The notes under the pieces: model-generated
The model's input: only the letters and a program-made list of their open reading frames with translations
Databases searched by the model: none
What the model was told of the DNA's origin: nothing
Shown: in pieces, positions 1 to 10,284 of the stretch
Position numbering within the stretch: the first letter of the stretch is position 1
Layout of the letters: each line of letters opens with the position of its first letter
Made by a program: the position numbers and the translations under genes
Assembly: GCA_028687915.1 (NCBI GenBank)
Contig: JAQTZF010000001.1
Span: forward strand, 1,058,634 to 1,096,538
Length of the DNA stretch: 37,905 nucleotides
Reading direction: 5' to 3'
From: Candidatus Daviesbacteria bacterium
Lineage (GTDB): Bacteria; Patescibacteriota; Microgenomatia; Daviesbacterales; UBA10151

Positions 1-561
1 AGCTACAGATTCTAAGGTATCACCAGATTTAACTGTATGTGCTACCCCTGTAACAGGTAATATCCGAATTTTTTGACCAGGTTTAATAGTAACACTATCT
101 AAATTATTCTCCCATTTAATAGTGTCATTGGAAATCCCAAAATGTTCAGCTATTGTTGATAAGGTATCACCAGACTTTACTTCATATTCAATCACCTCTG
201 AACGTGGTTTTTGTGAAATTGTAGTGCGGGTATCATATAAAGAGTTTAAAACTGGATCATCAATTGAACTTTGATCATAAATATTTACAAAACGAGGATC
301 TTCAGGACTAACACCAGGAAAAGAAGCAGATAAAATTGTTTGTCCGCCAAATGCACCAGAAGTAATAATACCAAAAGCTGACAAGCCTACCATGCTACCA
401 TGCCAGATTTTTTTCTGTAATATTCCCCTTTTGAACATCAGCATATCTACACTAAGATTTTTAAAGGCTTCAAAGAGTGAGGCAAGATAAACCACTTTTT
501 GGTTTAAATAAACGAGTAAAAAACTGATAAAAAGACGTAGGTCTTTAAAGAGAGAATTCAC
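1..561 (-). CDS. LysM-domain secreted/anchored protein (partial, runs off the left edge)
   Basis: Reverse-strand translation gives ...VIEYEVKSGDTLSTIAEHFGISNDTIKWENNLDSVTIKPGQKIRILPVTGVAHTVKSGDTLESVA, i.e. one full LysM and the start of a second. Start ambiguous: GTG at 561 (VNSLFKDLRLFISFLLVYLNQ...) or ATG at 444 (MLMFKRGILQ...). Confidence 0.8.
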   Translation of the reverse strand, partial: MNSLFKDLRLFISFLLVYLNQKVVYLASLFEAFKNLSVDMLMFKRGILQKKIWHGSMVGLSAFGIITSGAFGGQTILSASFPGVSPEDPRFVNIYDQSSIDDPVLNSLYDTRTTISQKPRSEVIEYEVKSGDTLSTIAEHFGISNDTIKWENNLDSVTIKPGQKIRILPVTGVAHTVKSGDTLESVA

Positions 562-617
562 CTGTGAGAGTTATTCTAGCAGATCAGATCAAATAATAAA
601 AGCTTAAAAGCACAAAG

Positions 618-971
618 TTAACATGGGCTATACACTTCAATATCATTTCCTTCTGGATCTTTAAATTCTATAACTAAATTTGCACCAATTTTTGTGAGCG
701 AATATACAATTTCTACTTTTAAATCGTCTAACTTTTTCTGCAAATCATCAATATTATCAACTTTAAAGCTTAATAAACAATTATCTCCATAGGTCACCTT
801 CTCTTTAACTTTTTCGGGATTAAATAAGCAGAAGTTGAAACCATCTAGATTGAATATACTAAAAAGGTCATCCTTAACATTCACTTGTTGTTCTAAAAAT
901 TGCTCATAGAATTTAATAGCACGATTCATATCTTTGACACAAATATAAGCAGAGTTAAGAATCGGCTTCAT
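618..971 (-). CDS. VOC (glyoxalase/bleomycin-resistance) superfamily protein
   Basis: 117 aa; AYICVKDMNRAIKFYEQFL ... NLVIEFKDPEGNDIEVYSP is the typical VOC start and end pattern. Confidence 0.85.
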   Translation of the reverse strand: MKPILNSAYICVKDMNRAIKFYEQFLEQQVNVKDDLFSIFNLDGFNFCLFNPEKVKEKVTYGDNCLLSFKVDNIDDLQKKLDDLKVEIVYSLTKIGANLVIEFKDPEGNDIEVYSPC

Positions 972-1081
972 AAAGAAAGTATACCAAACTCATCTTTACT
1001 TTAAACGAAGAATTATGGATCAGTTTGATATTTATTCAATTATTGAAAAGAACAAACCGATCAGTATATACTCTATAAACA

Positions 1082-1369
1082 ATGGATGATACTCAAAAAA
1101 TGCTTCAAATTATTATCAATGGGCAAAGTTCTCTCAAACAAGAGTTGTCAACTAAAATTGATAAACTTGATGCTAAATTTGAAGGAAAAATTGATAAACT
1201 TGGTACTGAATTAAATGCTAAAATAGACAAATTAGATAAAAGGTTAGACAAAATTGGCAAACAAGTGGCATTTCTTGAGGATGATGCCCCAACCAGAGAA
1301 GAATTTGATGGATTAACAAAAAGAGTGGACAAAATCGAAAAGAAAGTTGTTGTAACTCCCCTTACCTAA
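1082..1369 (+). CDS. small coiled-coil protein
   Basis: 95 aa with repeated IDKLDAKFEGKIDKLGTELNAKIDKLDKRLDKIGK heptads; overlaps the 3' end of rho convergently by 8 nt. Confidence 0.6.
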   Translation: MDDTQKMLQIIINGQSSLKQELSTKIDKLDAKFEGKIDKLGTELNAKIDKLDKRLDKIGKQVAFLEDDAPTREEFDGLTKRVDKIEKKVVVTPLT

Positions 1370-2726
1370 CGTCTTTGAGGGAATCTAAGAATTCTTTGTT
1401 ACTGTCTGTTTTGGATAATCTTTCCAGGAATGCTTCTGTTACTTGATCATCAGGGAGCAAACCCAACATTCTTCTGGTAACCACGATTTTCTTATAATCA
1501 TCTTCATTAAATAATAATTGTTCTTGTCTGGTTCCAGAGCTTTTAATATTAATAGAAGGGAAGATTCGTCTTTCAGCTAAGTTACGATCCAAATGTAACT
1601 CCATGTTACCGGTACCTTTGAATTCTTCATAAATCAAATCATCCATTCTGGATCCTGTATCAACTAAAGCTGTACCAATAATGGTTAAAGAACCGCCTTC
1701 TTCACAATTTCTGGCAGCACCAAAAAATCTCTTTGGAGGATATAAAGCAGCTGGATCAAAACCACCTGTTAGAGTACGTCCGGAAGGAGGTACAGACAGA
1801 TTGTATGCCCGTCCTAATCTGGTTATTGAATCAAGGAGGATAACAACATCTTTACCCTCTTCTACCAGCCTTTTAGCCCGTTCTAAGGCAATCTCTGCAG
1901 CAGTAGTTTGATTTTCAGCTGCTTCATCAAAGTTAGATGAAATAACATCACCTTTAATAGATCTTGAAAGATCAGTAACCTCTTCAGGTCTCTCTCCTAC
2001 TAATACCGCCATCAAAATAACTTCAGGATGATTTTTGGTAATTCCGGCAGCAATATCTTTTAGAATAGTGGTTTTTCCAGCTTTAGGAGGTGAAACAATT
2101 AATCCTCTTTGACCAAATCCAATTGGAGCTACTACATCAATTACTCTTTGAGATAAAGGAAATTTACCTGTTTCTAATTTTAATAATTTATTTGGATAAA
2201 TAGCAGTTAAATCTTCAAATTTTGTTCTTTTTGGGGCATTTCTTCCACCATCTACATTAACAAACTTTTCTGCATCTACCCCATTAATAGTAGTAACTTG
2301 TAATAATCCAAAATAACGTTCATTTTCTTTTGGCTGTCTGGCTGCTCCGGTTACTAAATCTCCCATTCTAAGATTAAATCTTCTGATTTGTGAAGCAGAA
2401 ATATAAACATCCCTGTCTGAGGGAGTATATTTTGGTCTAAGAAAACCATGACCTTCTGACATGATATCCAAAATTCCGGAAACATCTTCTGTAGGAACAT
2501 CACGGTTATCACGTTCTGAGTATCCGTTATTATATCTTGGTCTGTATCCGTTTGATTGATATCCTTGTCCACTATTATTCTGCTCTTCTGGTTTCCGATC
2601 TTCCGATACTCCGATACTCTGGTCTTCCAATTTCGGCTCTCCCACCATTTGATCCACGTCAACATTTGCCTCTGTAACAGGCCTGTCGTTTAAATCTTTT
2701 GGTTTAAAAGAACGGGTATTTGCCAT
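1362..2726 (-). CDS. rho: transcription termination factor Rho
   Basis: 454 aa; GFGQRGLIVSPPKAGKTTILKDIA, VILLDSITRLGRAYN, GGFDPAALYPPKRFFGAARN, GTGNMELHLDR are Rho signatures. N-terminal low-complexity extension. Confidence 0.97.
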   Translation of the reverse strand: MANTRSFKPKDLNDRPVTEANVDVDQMVGEPKLEDQSIGVSEDRKPEEQNNSGQGYQSNGYRPRYNNGYSERDNRDVPTEDVSGILDIMSEGHGFLRPKYTPSDRDVYISASQIRRFNLRMGDLVTGAARQPKENERYFGLLQVTTINGVDAEKFVNVDGGRNAPKRTKFEDLTAIYPNKLLKLETGKFPLSQRVIDVVAPIGFGQRGLIVSPPKAGKTTILKDIAAGITKNHPEVILMAVLVGERPEEVTDLSRSIKGDVISSNFDEAAENQTTAAEIALERAKRLVEEGKDVVILLDSITRLGRAYNLSVPPSGRTLTGGFDPAALYPPKRFFGAARNCEEGGSLTIIGTALVDTGSRMDDLIYEEFKGTGNMELHLDRNLAERRIFPSINIKSSGTRQEQLLFNEDDYKKIVVTRRMLGLLPDDQVTEAFLERLSKTDSNKEFLDSLKDVR

Positions 2727-2809
2727 ATCTAATAGAAATTAAAATTCTTTTTGGGAATCACCAGCTAGGAGCCTAGCTTTGTATATTATCCCATATACAT
2801 TTATGGCTG

Positions 2810-4345
2810 TCAATTATTACTTTGTTTGCCATTTTTACAAACAAACCATTGATTAATTTTCTCACAAGCCACTACTCTTGCTTTTTGATCATGATAGTTT
2901 TCTCCAGCAAACTCTTTAATCAAAGACCAAATTTGTTGTTCTTCTGGAGTTCCTGCACCTGTACGCCCCCTACCACACAATCTTCGAATAATATTATATA
3001 TTGATACCTGTGCTTGATGACCAGTTAATCTTCTCCCTGATTTTGTTAATGGCAATGCATCAATCAAACCATCAATTGTTATTTCTGGATGTTCAATAAT
3101 AAGTTTGATGGCTGTCAATTTTTCTGGCTCTATCTCAACTGACCCAACTTTTGGAGCAGCAGATGGTGGCTTATTTTCTTCAAACCATTTATTTATTTTA
3201 GCTTTAATTTTTTCCCCCACTTTTGAATACATTGTCTCTTGTGTTTCAATATTAAAATCCTGCCATAATTTTGCTTCTTCAGGGGTTGCTTTTCTGGTGG
3301 AGATGTTCACCCGAAGCGTATCAACAGCACGGATGAGTGCATACTTAGCATTCCCTGAGTGAAGTTTTCTATGATTTTTATCTGGACCCAGTAACTCAAT
3401 CAGTTGGGTGAAGCTTATTCTTGGATTATTGATTAGTGCCGTTAAAGCCTTTAAGCGTGATTCAGGCACAGATTTGTTTATCTGATCCTTTTTTACCCCC
3501 AAAGCTGGACTTTGAATCTCTTGATCATCAATAAAGCTAATTGAGCCTTGTAAATGATATTGCATTTTTGCCTTGCTACCAGTACTGATAATTATTGACG
3601 GATTTCTAGGATCAATTTCTAAAGCGCTTCTAAGACGTTGAATAGTATTATAGCCAAGACTGGCGCCTAATAAACCAAATTCGCGGATTTTTTTTGTAAA
3701 AGTTAGAGCAGATATGGTCTGGTTAGGTTCTGAAGCAAATAAACCTAATGCTGCAACCTGTTCACTAGTGATTCTGCAGCGCTTGCTAGGCATTTCTAGA
3801 ACATCAACCAAAACCTCACCTGATGATCTCTTTACAGTAATGTTTGGAACCCTCGCTTGTTGTGCTTTAGCTAAAAGCGCTTCTTCCTCTTGCTTTCTTC
3901 TCTCTTCCAGCAATTGTAATCCTCTTTTTAAGCCTTCATCTGTATTTTGCCGATTTTCAAAAAGACGATATGCATCTTCCTGTTTTTTCACAATTTCCGG
4001 AGATAAGTGCCGACTTAAACCTCTTAATTTATCTAGCTCATCTTTTTTTCTATCTCGAATTTTTAAATAGTCTTCTGCATCAACAAGTAATTTCGCTTCT
4101 CCAACTTTTTCTCTCAACTCAAGAATATATCCTACTATCCGTAATTGTGATTTATATACAGCCTCCCTGGCTAAACCTACCTTAAGCGGGTTATCTTCTT
4201 CTTTAATTCTGGGTTCTATACCTTTTGGGCTAATTTGATTGGTTCCAATACGCTTATATAAATCACCACGGGAGTCAAATATGGCATTTGCAGTATCAAG
4301 ATGTGCTTGAAATACTGCTAATTCATTTTTTAATTCTAGGGACAT
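2810..4345 (-). CDS. uncharacterised protein with a duplicated helical/winged-helix-like C-terminal module
   Basis: 511 aa ORF; two related ~95 aa modules (LTALINNPRISFTQLIELL...TPEEAKLW...KINKWF and LTAIKLIIEHPEITIDGLIDAL...TPEEQQIW...KINQWF). Confidence 0.75.
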   Translation of the reverse strand: MSLELKNELAVFQAHLDTANAIFDSRGDLYKRIGTNQISPKGIEPRIKEEDNPLKVGLAREAVYKSQLRIVGYILELREKVGEAKLLVDAEDYLKIRDRKKDELDKLRGLSRHLSPEIVKKQEDAYRLFENRQNTDEGLKRGLQLLEERRKQEEEALLAKAQQARVPNITVKRSSGEVLVDVLEMPSKRCRITSEQVAALGLFASEPNQTISALTFTKKIREFGLLGASLGYNTIQRLRSALEIDPRNPSIIISTGSKAKMQYHLQGSISFIDDQEIQSPALGVKKDQINKSVPESRLKALTALINNPRISFTQLIELLGPDKNHRKLHSGNAKYALIRAVDTLRVNISTRKATPEEAKLWQDFNIETQETMYSKVGEKIKAKINKWFEENKPPSAAPKVGSVEIEPEKLTAIKLIIEHPEITIDGLIDALPLTKSGRRLTGHQAQVSIYNIIRRLCGRGRTGAGTPEEQQIWSLIKEFAGENYHDQKARVVACEKINQWFVCKNGKQSNN

Positions 4346-4395
4346 AAGACCGATAGTATAGCTTTCTGCCTTGCTCTTGTCAAACCTAATTTGCT

Positions 4396-5511
4396 TTAAC
4401 TATTTAACTCGGTCTTTATTAACTGCTGAAATTGTTGAGCAATTTTTTTCCAATCAAAGTCTTGTCTAATTTTAACTTGCAGAGCTTTAGCTAGCTTTGA
4501 TTTTAAAGTTTGATCTAAAATTAGTTTCTCAATTGCTATTAATAAGCTATCTACTGTAGGTTCAACTAATAAGCCTGTTTTATTGTTTATAATTATTTCT
4601 TTTGTTCCACCTTGATCTGTAGCAATAACAGCACAACCACAACTTCCAGCTTCTAAAATCACATTTGGAAAACCTTCAGGATGAATTGAAGGATGCACAA
4701 AAATATCAGTTTGAGATAAAAGCTTAGCTACTTCTTTTGAACTTAAAGGACCTGTGAACTGAATATGCTTATCAGCATCAGCACTTAGCTTATTAAATAA
4801 TTCTCCTCCACCAGCAAATACAAAGTGTGCCTGAGGATATTTAGTAGTTATCTTTTTAGCTACTTCCAGTAATACCTGTGGGCCCTTGGATTTAATCATT
4901 CTACCCACAAATGTGATGGTAAGGGGTTTTTTAATACCTGGTTTAAAGTAGTTGCTGTCTACTCCACCATATATAAGCTGAGGAGATTTAAAGCTATATT
5001 TTCTTAAAAACTTCTGAGTGGCTTTATTTGTAGCTATCACCATGTCATAACTTTGAGAACAAATTGCTAAGCTAAAACGATCGAACACGCCTGAAATAGC
5101 GGTAACCAGCTTTAATTTAGCAAGAGGATGATTAGCACAATGGTCAGTTAAAACACTTTTTGCTCCTAAAGCCTTTGCTACCAATGGTGCGTACCATGAA
5201 TGATCGAAAAAACGGGTATTTGAGTGAACAATATCATATTTATATTGAGATGATAAACGTTTTATTAAAAGTATCAGAGCAACAGGATTTGGTAAAGCAA
5301 ATTGTCCAGGTAAGATTACCCAACAAGGCACGCGATATATATTTAAACCTCTATATTTTTCTTTATCAACAGCTTGATCAGTATTATAACAAACTACATC
5401 AGTAGCTATTGTAGAATTAGCCTTAATTAGGCTCACATATAATTCCTCCATATAGCGTTCTGACCCACCATAATGAGGATAAAAAAAGCTACTAAGCAGT
5501 AAAACTCTCAT
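4396..5511 (-). CDS. GT4-family glycosyltransferase
   Basis: 371 aa; MRVLLLSSFFYPHYGGSERYMEEL, ITFVGRMIKSKGPQVLLEVA, FVHPSIHPEGFPNVILEAGSCGCAVIAT are GT4 signatures. Confidence 0.93.
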   Translation of the reverse strand: MRVLLLSSFFYPHYGGSERYMEELYVSLIKANSTIATDVVCYNTDQAVDKEKYRGLNIYRVPCWVILPGQFALPNPVALILLIKRLSSQYKYDIVHSNTRFFDHSWYAPLVAKALGAKSVLTDHCANHPLAKLKLVTAISGVFDRFSLAICSQSYDMVIATNKATQKFLRKYSFKSPQLIYGGVDSNYFKPGIKKPLTITFVGRMIKSKGPQVLLEVAKKITTKYPQAHFVFAGGGELFNKLSADADKHIQFTGPLSSKEVAKLLSQTDIFVHPSIHPEGFPNVILEAGSCGCAVIATDQGGTKEIIINNKTGLLVEPTVDSLLIAIEKLILDQTLKSKLAKALQVKIRQDFDWKKIAQQFQQLIKTELNS

Positions 5512-6242
5512 TAGGCAGTAACTGCCTCTCCAACTACTACAATTGATTCTTTTGAAACCAGATTAAAACGGTATCTAAAAATAAATAGCACATGTTTAAA
5601 GCCAGTTCTCCAGATATTCAATTTACTCTCACCTTTACGCATAAAATAAGGTACATGCATTTCACTAAATTTAAGATTTTTATTAGTTAAAGCAGCTAAC
5701 TTAATCTCTGGTGATAAATCCCAATCCCCGCTTACAAGATTAAGTTGTGAAGCAGATTTCTTATTCATTACCCACATTCCGGTTAAAATATCCTTAAAAT
5801 AAAATCCATAGAGCAAAAATATCATTAAGTTAAGGATTTTAATCCCCATTCTTCGGGTAGGAGTTATGGCTGATTGATCTTTTAAAGGTTGCCTGCTACA
5901 GGAAACAAAATCAAGATTTTTCTTTTCCATGACGCTAATTACTTTCTTGATTGAGTGGACCGGATAAGTATCATCCCCATCCATAGCCACAATATAGTCA
6001 CCTGTAGCCTTTTTTAAACCTGTTTGATGAGCAAAACCATAACCAATTCCGCCATTCGTACGATTTTCAATAAAAACACGGGCACCGTGTGATTTAGCCA
6101 CTTTATAAGTCTGATCAGTAGATTTATTGTCAACAACAATCACTTCATCAATATAGGAAGGTATTTTCTGTAAAAGTGAAGCTAAAGCCACTTCTTCGTT
6201 TCGACAAGGAATGACGATAGAGACTTTCTTGTGGAATAACAT
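5511..6242 (-). CDS. GT2-family glycosyltransferase
   Basis: 243 aa; VSIVIPCRNEEVALASLL...EVIVVDNKSTDQT...VAMDGDDTYP motifs; overlaps the preceding GT4 gene. Confidence 0.92.
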   Translation of the reverse strand: MLFHKKVSIVIPCRNEEVALASLLQKIPSYIDEVIVVDNKSTDQTYKVAKSHGARVFIENRTNGGIGYGFAHQTGLKKATGDYIVAMDGDDTYPVHSIKKVISVMEKKNLDFVSCSRQPLKDQSAITPTRRMGIKILNLMIFLLYGFYFKDILTGMWVMNKKSASQLNLVSGDWDLSPEIKLAALTNKNLKFSEMHVPYFMRKGESKLNIWRTGFKHVLFIFRYRFNLVSKESIVVVGEAVTA

Positions 6243-6271
6243 ATTAGTATTATATCACAAACTATAAGCCT

Positions 6272-6398
6272 TTTCAAACCTTAAGGAAAAGGCTTGAAGC
6301 CTTCGGCTATAATCCATTTCAAACCTTAAGGAAAAGACTTGAAGCCTTCGGCTATAATCCATTTCAAACCTTAAGGAAAAGGCTTGAAGCCTTCGGTT
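6272..6398. repeat. 45-bp tandem repeat, about 2.8 copies
   Basis: TTTCAAACCTTAAGGAAAAGGCTTGAAGCCTTCGGCTATAATCCA repeats at 6272, 6317 and 6362 (exact 45-nt period); each unit contains AAGGCT-TGA-AGCCTT. Confidence 0.95.
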
Positions 6399-6408
6399 TT
6401 AGATCAAA

Positions 6409-8253
6409 TCAAGGTAAAACTTCTACGATTGCAAGCGTATTGTTTTGATAAACCAGTTTAAAATGCTGGGAATCTGAGAGTAAAAACTGAATATATTTCT
6501 GACTATTAAAATCCAAATCTGATGGTGCCCACACATTAAAATATAAAGCTTCACGGTTATCCTTACTAGCTTTTTGCCAGTTAAAATACCTTCCACTCAA
6601 GATCCATAGCCTTTTGCCTGAATCTGAGGCTATACTATCTTTTATTTGAAAGATCTTATCTTTGATCTCCGTGGTGTTAGAAGATTCTGCTACTTCAATT
6701 AATTTTTGCCTGGTATTTAAAATCATATATGCCCCACCCTGACTATTTATCTTAGAAAAAGTCTCAAGAATGTTTTGAGTTGCTGGATCAGAAATCATTA
6801 AAATATTAGTATTTTGATAGTTTTTCTGTAAAAAGTTAGCTGCTACAAGCTCATTTGGAGCAATTTGAGTTTGTAAATTATGGTAATAAAGATTACCTTT
6901 CCAATAAATAGAATTAATTATAAAAATACCTATAAAAACAGCAGCTATATAAATATATGTCATTCTGTTTAAAAAACGATTAGAGACTTTACTTATCAGA
7001 AAGTACAGACCAAGCGCCATAATAAAATTAATGAAATATCGGCCTAAAACTAAAAACTTTAGGACATAAGAAACCTGTAAGAAGATAATTACTACCAACA
7101 TTAGACAAATAATTAGCATTATAATCTCTGGTAACTTCTTTCTTTTTAGAGTATAAAAAGTACCCAAAGGCAGCAAAATATATAGGCTATAACCATAAGC
7201 CTCCTGAATAAAAGATAATTTGTCTGTTAGGGTAAAGTTAAAATACTGTCCCTCACCCTGATTTAAGAATCCAGAAGAAATAAGTGATGAAAATAATATT
7301 AAGAATATTGATCCTAAAATACTAATTTCAATTAAGGCTGTAAAATCAACCTTTGACTTTAACCACTCACCATACCGAATAAACATATACATACCAAAAT
7401 AAATAACAGCAGCCACAAATCCCACTATGTAATGACTTAAAATTAAGAAAATAAGGCTAATTAAAACCAGCCAGAAAGGTAATACCTTATCATGCTTAAT
7501 TTCCATTAACAGTTGAGAAAATAAAATTATAAAGATCACTGCAACAAATGTTTGAGGAATAAAAAAGACAGCAGTAAAAGCTACTGTTTCAAAAATAGAA
7601 GCACTGATTATGGCAGATAAGGCTGCAATGCCTTTATTATCAGAAATAGTAAAAGCCAAGATATATGAGGCAAAAACCACCATTATGAGGTGAAGAAATG
7701 AAATACTTTGCCAAAACCCAATAATATCAGCTGAAATAAACATTTGAGATGAAGCTAAAAGAGTATGGAATAGTGATGAATAACCATCAAAAATAAAGGT
7801 ATCTGTGATTTGTGAAGTAAAATAGCTAAATCTTCCAGCTAAAATATTATTTACTAATGTTTGATGCTCCAGGAAATCCCAATTTAAAGGATAAGGACTG
7901 TGTTGAACCCAAATTATAAAAGTAATACCTGATAAAAGAATACAAAGAAGTAAAGGCCAAAAATGTTTTGAAATATTAAGATCCGGGGCTTTCCAAAAAA
8001 GAAGAATGTTAATAACAACTGCCAAAGCTAATAAAATTGTTAAAGTAGGCTTAAATAACTCTAAAAAGGACATACCAGGCACAACTGATAATAAAAAATA
8101 TCGTTCTATGAGGGCAATTAAAAAGATAAATAAAGATCCTGCTACAAAATAAGAGACTGCCGGACAAAATAATCTGTGTCTTTTATGTATTATCCTTATT
8201 ATGCTTCTGCCTAACAAATATGGAATTAGATAAAACAACAAAGCTGAAATCAC
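6409..8253 (-). CDS. multi-TM membrane protein, possible GT-C-like glycosyltransferase
   Basis: 614 aa, many hydrophobic segments, soluble C-terminal part; adjacent to GT4 and GT2 genes. Confidence 0.65.
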   Translation of the reverse strand: MISALLFYLIPYLLGRSIIRIIHKRHRLFCPAVSYFVAGSLFIFLIALIERYFLLSVVPGMSFLELFKPTLTILLALAVVINILLFWKAPDLNISKHFWPLLLCILLSGITFIIWVQHSPYPLNWDFLEHQTLVNNILAGRFSYFTSQITDTFIFDGYSSLFHTLLASSQMFISADIIGFWQSISFLHLIMVVFASYILAFTISDNKGIAALSAIISASIFETVAFTAVFFIPQTFVAVIFIILFSQLLMEIKHDKVLPFWLVLISLIFLILSHYIVGFVAAVIYFGMYMFIRYGEWLKSKVDFTALIEISILGSIFLILFSSLISSGFLNQGEGQYFNFTLTDKLSFIQEAYGYSLYILLPLGTFYTLKRKKLPEIIMLIICLMLVVIIFLQVSYVLKFLVLGRYFINFIMALGLYFLISKVSNRFLNRMTYIYIAAVFIGIFIINSIYWKGNLYYHNLQTQIAPNELVAANFLQKNYQNTNILMISDPATQNILETFSKINSQGGAYMILNTRQKLIEVAESSNTTEIKDKIFQIKDSIASDSGKRLWILSGRYFNWQKASKDNREALYFNVWAPSDLDFNSQKYIQFLLSDSQHFKLVYQNNTLAIVEVLP

Positions 8254-9053
8254 AATACCTCCTTTGGATTATCATATACACTTACTGTAATTGAGCTATT
8301 ATTTTCACTTCCCTGCCAGCTGGCAGTATCCTGGATTTCTACCATCTGATTACTTAGATCAATATAGAGAGATTGAGTTGCATCTGCTTTAACTTCTAAA
8401 ACAGATGCTAAAAAAGGATTCATAATAAAAATGGTTTTATCTTCTATCAAAACCCGTGGGTCACCTGATTTATATTGCAAATGAATTCCATAAAACTTTT
8501 CAAAAGAAGCAATATCCTGCTCTGTTTGGTAACTATATAAATTTCCTGATTTATCATAGATAAAATCTGCTCCGGAAAATGTTAATGTTGTGCCTAGAAT
8601 TGGTAAAATACCACCATTTTTCAGGGTTATGTGGCGGTTTATACTAACAGAATTGTTAATAAACTTTGAATCATATCGAACCTGAAAATCTTTTGTCTCA
8701 TACATAATATTAGGCTGAACCAAACCAAAAAACCCTTTTAAATTATCTTTGACTGCTTCAAGATGAGATAGTTTAAAGCTGGATTTAAAATTATTTTGAT
8801 CTATATCCTGTTTCGTAATTAAACTAGACCTAATTCCCTCTTTAGAAAAAAAGTAATCATTAAAAGGAGAAATTGTATAAAAATATGGCTTATTTTGCTG
8901 ATAAAGGGCTAAACCATTCTTATAAGCAGCTATCTGCATACTCCCCACAGATTTAGCCTGGTTATCTCGAGGAACCAATACACCATATAAAAAAGACACA
9001 CCTAAAAGTACTAGCAAAAAACAAAAAAACAAACTGGTAGATAACTTTTTCAT
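8250..9053 (-). CDS. secreted or membrane-anchored hypothetical protein
   Basis: 267 aa; N-terminal hydrophobic segment KLSTSLFFCFLLVLLGVSFLYGVLV; 4-nt overlap with the next gene. Confidence 0.7.
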   Translation of the reverse strand: MKKLSTSLFFCFLLVLLGVSFLYGVLVPRDNQAKSVGSMQIAAYKNGLALYQQNKPYFYTISPFNDYFFSKEGIRSSLITKQDIDQNNFKSSFKLSHLEAVKDNLKGFFGLVQPNIMYETKDFQVRYDSKFINNSVSINRHITLKNGGILPILGTTLTFSGADFIYDKSGNLYSYQTEQDIASFEKFYGIHLQYKSGDPRVLIEDKTIFIMNPFLASVLEVKADATQSLYIDLSNQMVEIQDTASWQGSENNSSITVSVYDNPKEVL

Positions 9054-9102
9054 CCAATTTTATTGTAGCAGTTATTTAATATTCAGGCTATTTTAAACCA
9101 AA

Positions 9103-9128
9103 AAGAATCCCGCTTTCGCGGGATTCTT
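9103..9128 (-). terminator. intrinsic terminator-like hairpin
   Basis: AAGAATCCCGC-TTTC-GCGGGATTCTT perfect 11-bp stem; on the minus strand it reads AAGAATCCCGCGAAAGCGGGATTCTTTTTGG, just after the 9158..10261 gene. Confidence 0.85.
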
Positions 9129-9157
9129 AAACTGATAGAATTTCTCTATCCCAAATC

Positions 9158-10261
9158 TTATCTTACCTGCTTAGCGACATCTTCAACTCTACTTCTATTC
9201 AAATTAGGGTTGAAAAATTTTCCATTCCAAGTATCAGATCCAAGTTCAAGCATACCTTCTCTTTGATTACCAGTTTGATCAACTACTGCGAAATCAATCA
9301 TTGTGATAGCATCACGGTTCAAACGAACCATAATATTATCGGTATCTGTTTTTGGAAGTCCAATATAACCATCATTTCTAGCAAATACTCTGCCATCCTT
9401 ATAAATATCCCAAACTCGGACAGTAACTGATTGCCCAGGATTATTTGTGCATTTCACAGTTACATTAGGAGCCTTATTAGGATCTCCTTCTGTTTTGTCT
9501 GCCTCGAAATTTTGGTTAACACCATAAGCTACCGTCATGTGTCCTTGTGTTTCTCCTTGTGGCAAACGGAACCAAACTTGTCCGGTTACGTTAGGTTTCA
9601 TATAAACACTAAGCTTATCTGTCTTAATAATATTTTCAGCATATGCCCAAGTATCTGAGGTTGTTTCTCCCTTACCATTAATTGGAAGTGGATAATGCCA
9701 TTCACCTGGTTTAGCTGTAATATCACCCCAACCTTTAGAATTAGAATAAGCGTTTACTTTATTCCTCATTTCATTCAAAGGATTATCTGTATCTCCTGCA
9801 GCAAACCACATTGGTACTCTATTAGGTACAAATTTAGTTTCAGGATCATCTTTAACTAATTCAGGAAATCTTGGTATCATGCGCAACATGTCTGCTTCAC
9901 TTGCAGCATCAGATGTTTTAGGTGCTTCAGTTTTAGCAGGAACTGGTGTTACATCTACTTTTTTAGGAGTAGGTGTAGCTTCAACAGGTCTTGGTGTAAC
10001 AGTAAATCTCTCCTTACCTATAACTGCTGTAAATGTAGGTGTAGGTGTTTTGAATGTTTCAGTAATAGCTGCTGCTCCTGGTTTTGATTCTTTCGTAGGA
10101 GTTGCTTCCATTCTAACAACGTTCACAGCAACATTTCTTTCGTTTCTTTCAAGATATTCTTTACCAACCATATAGACTGCTGCTGAAGTTCCAATTATTC
10201 CGCATCCACCAATTACTGCTGCTGCTGAACAACCATATAAAGCTTTTTCTTTATTATTCAT
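9158..10261 (-). CDS. membrane-anchored surface protein with Thr/Pro-rich linker
   Basis: 367 aa; N-terminal hydrophobic segment, TPTPTFTAVIG...VTPRPVEATPTPKK linker; strong AAGGAGGTGA Shine-Dalgarno upstream of ATG. Confidence 0.8.
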   Translation of the reverse strand: MNNKEKALYGCSAAAVIGGCGIIGTSAAVYMVGKEYLERNERNVAVNVVRMEATPTKESKPGAAAITETFKTPTPTFTAVIGKERFTVTPRPVEATPTPKKVDVTPVPAKTEAPKTSDAASEADMLRMIPRFPELVKDDPETKFVPNRVPMWFAAGDTDNPLNEMRNKVNAYSNSKGWGDITAKPGEWHYPLPINGKGETTSDTWAYAENIIKTDKLSVYMKPNVTGQVWFRLPQGETQGHMTVAYGVNQNFEADKTEGDPNKAPNVTVKCTNNPGQSVTVRVWDIYKDGRVFARNDGYIGLPKTDTDNIMVRLNRDAITMIDFAVVDQTGNQREGMLELGSDTWNGKFFNPNLNRSRVEDVAKQVR

Positions 10262-10284
10262 AAATTCACCTCCTTAAATTATAT

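Noticed and set aside
1681-1911. Plus-strand ORF antisense to rho, and similar shadows at 3714..4070, 12227..12694, 13036..13452, 29820..30125
   Set aside because: Entirely or almost entirely inside well-supported genes on the other strand with no independent evidence.
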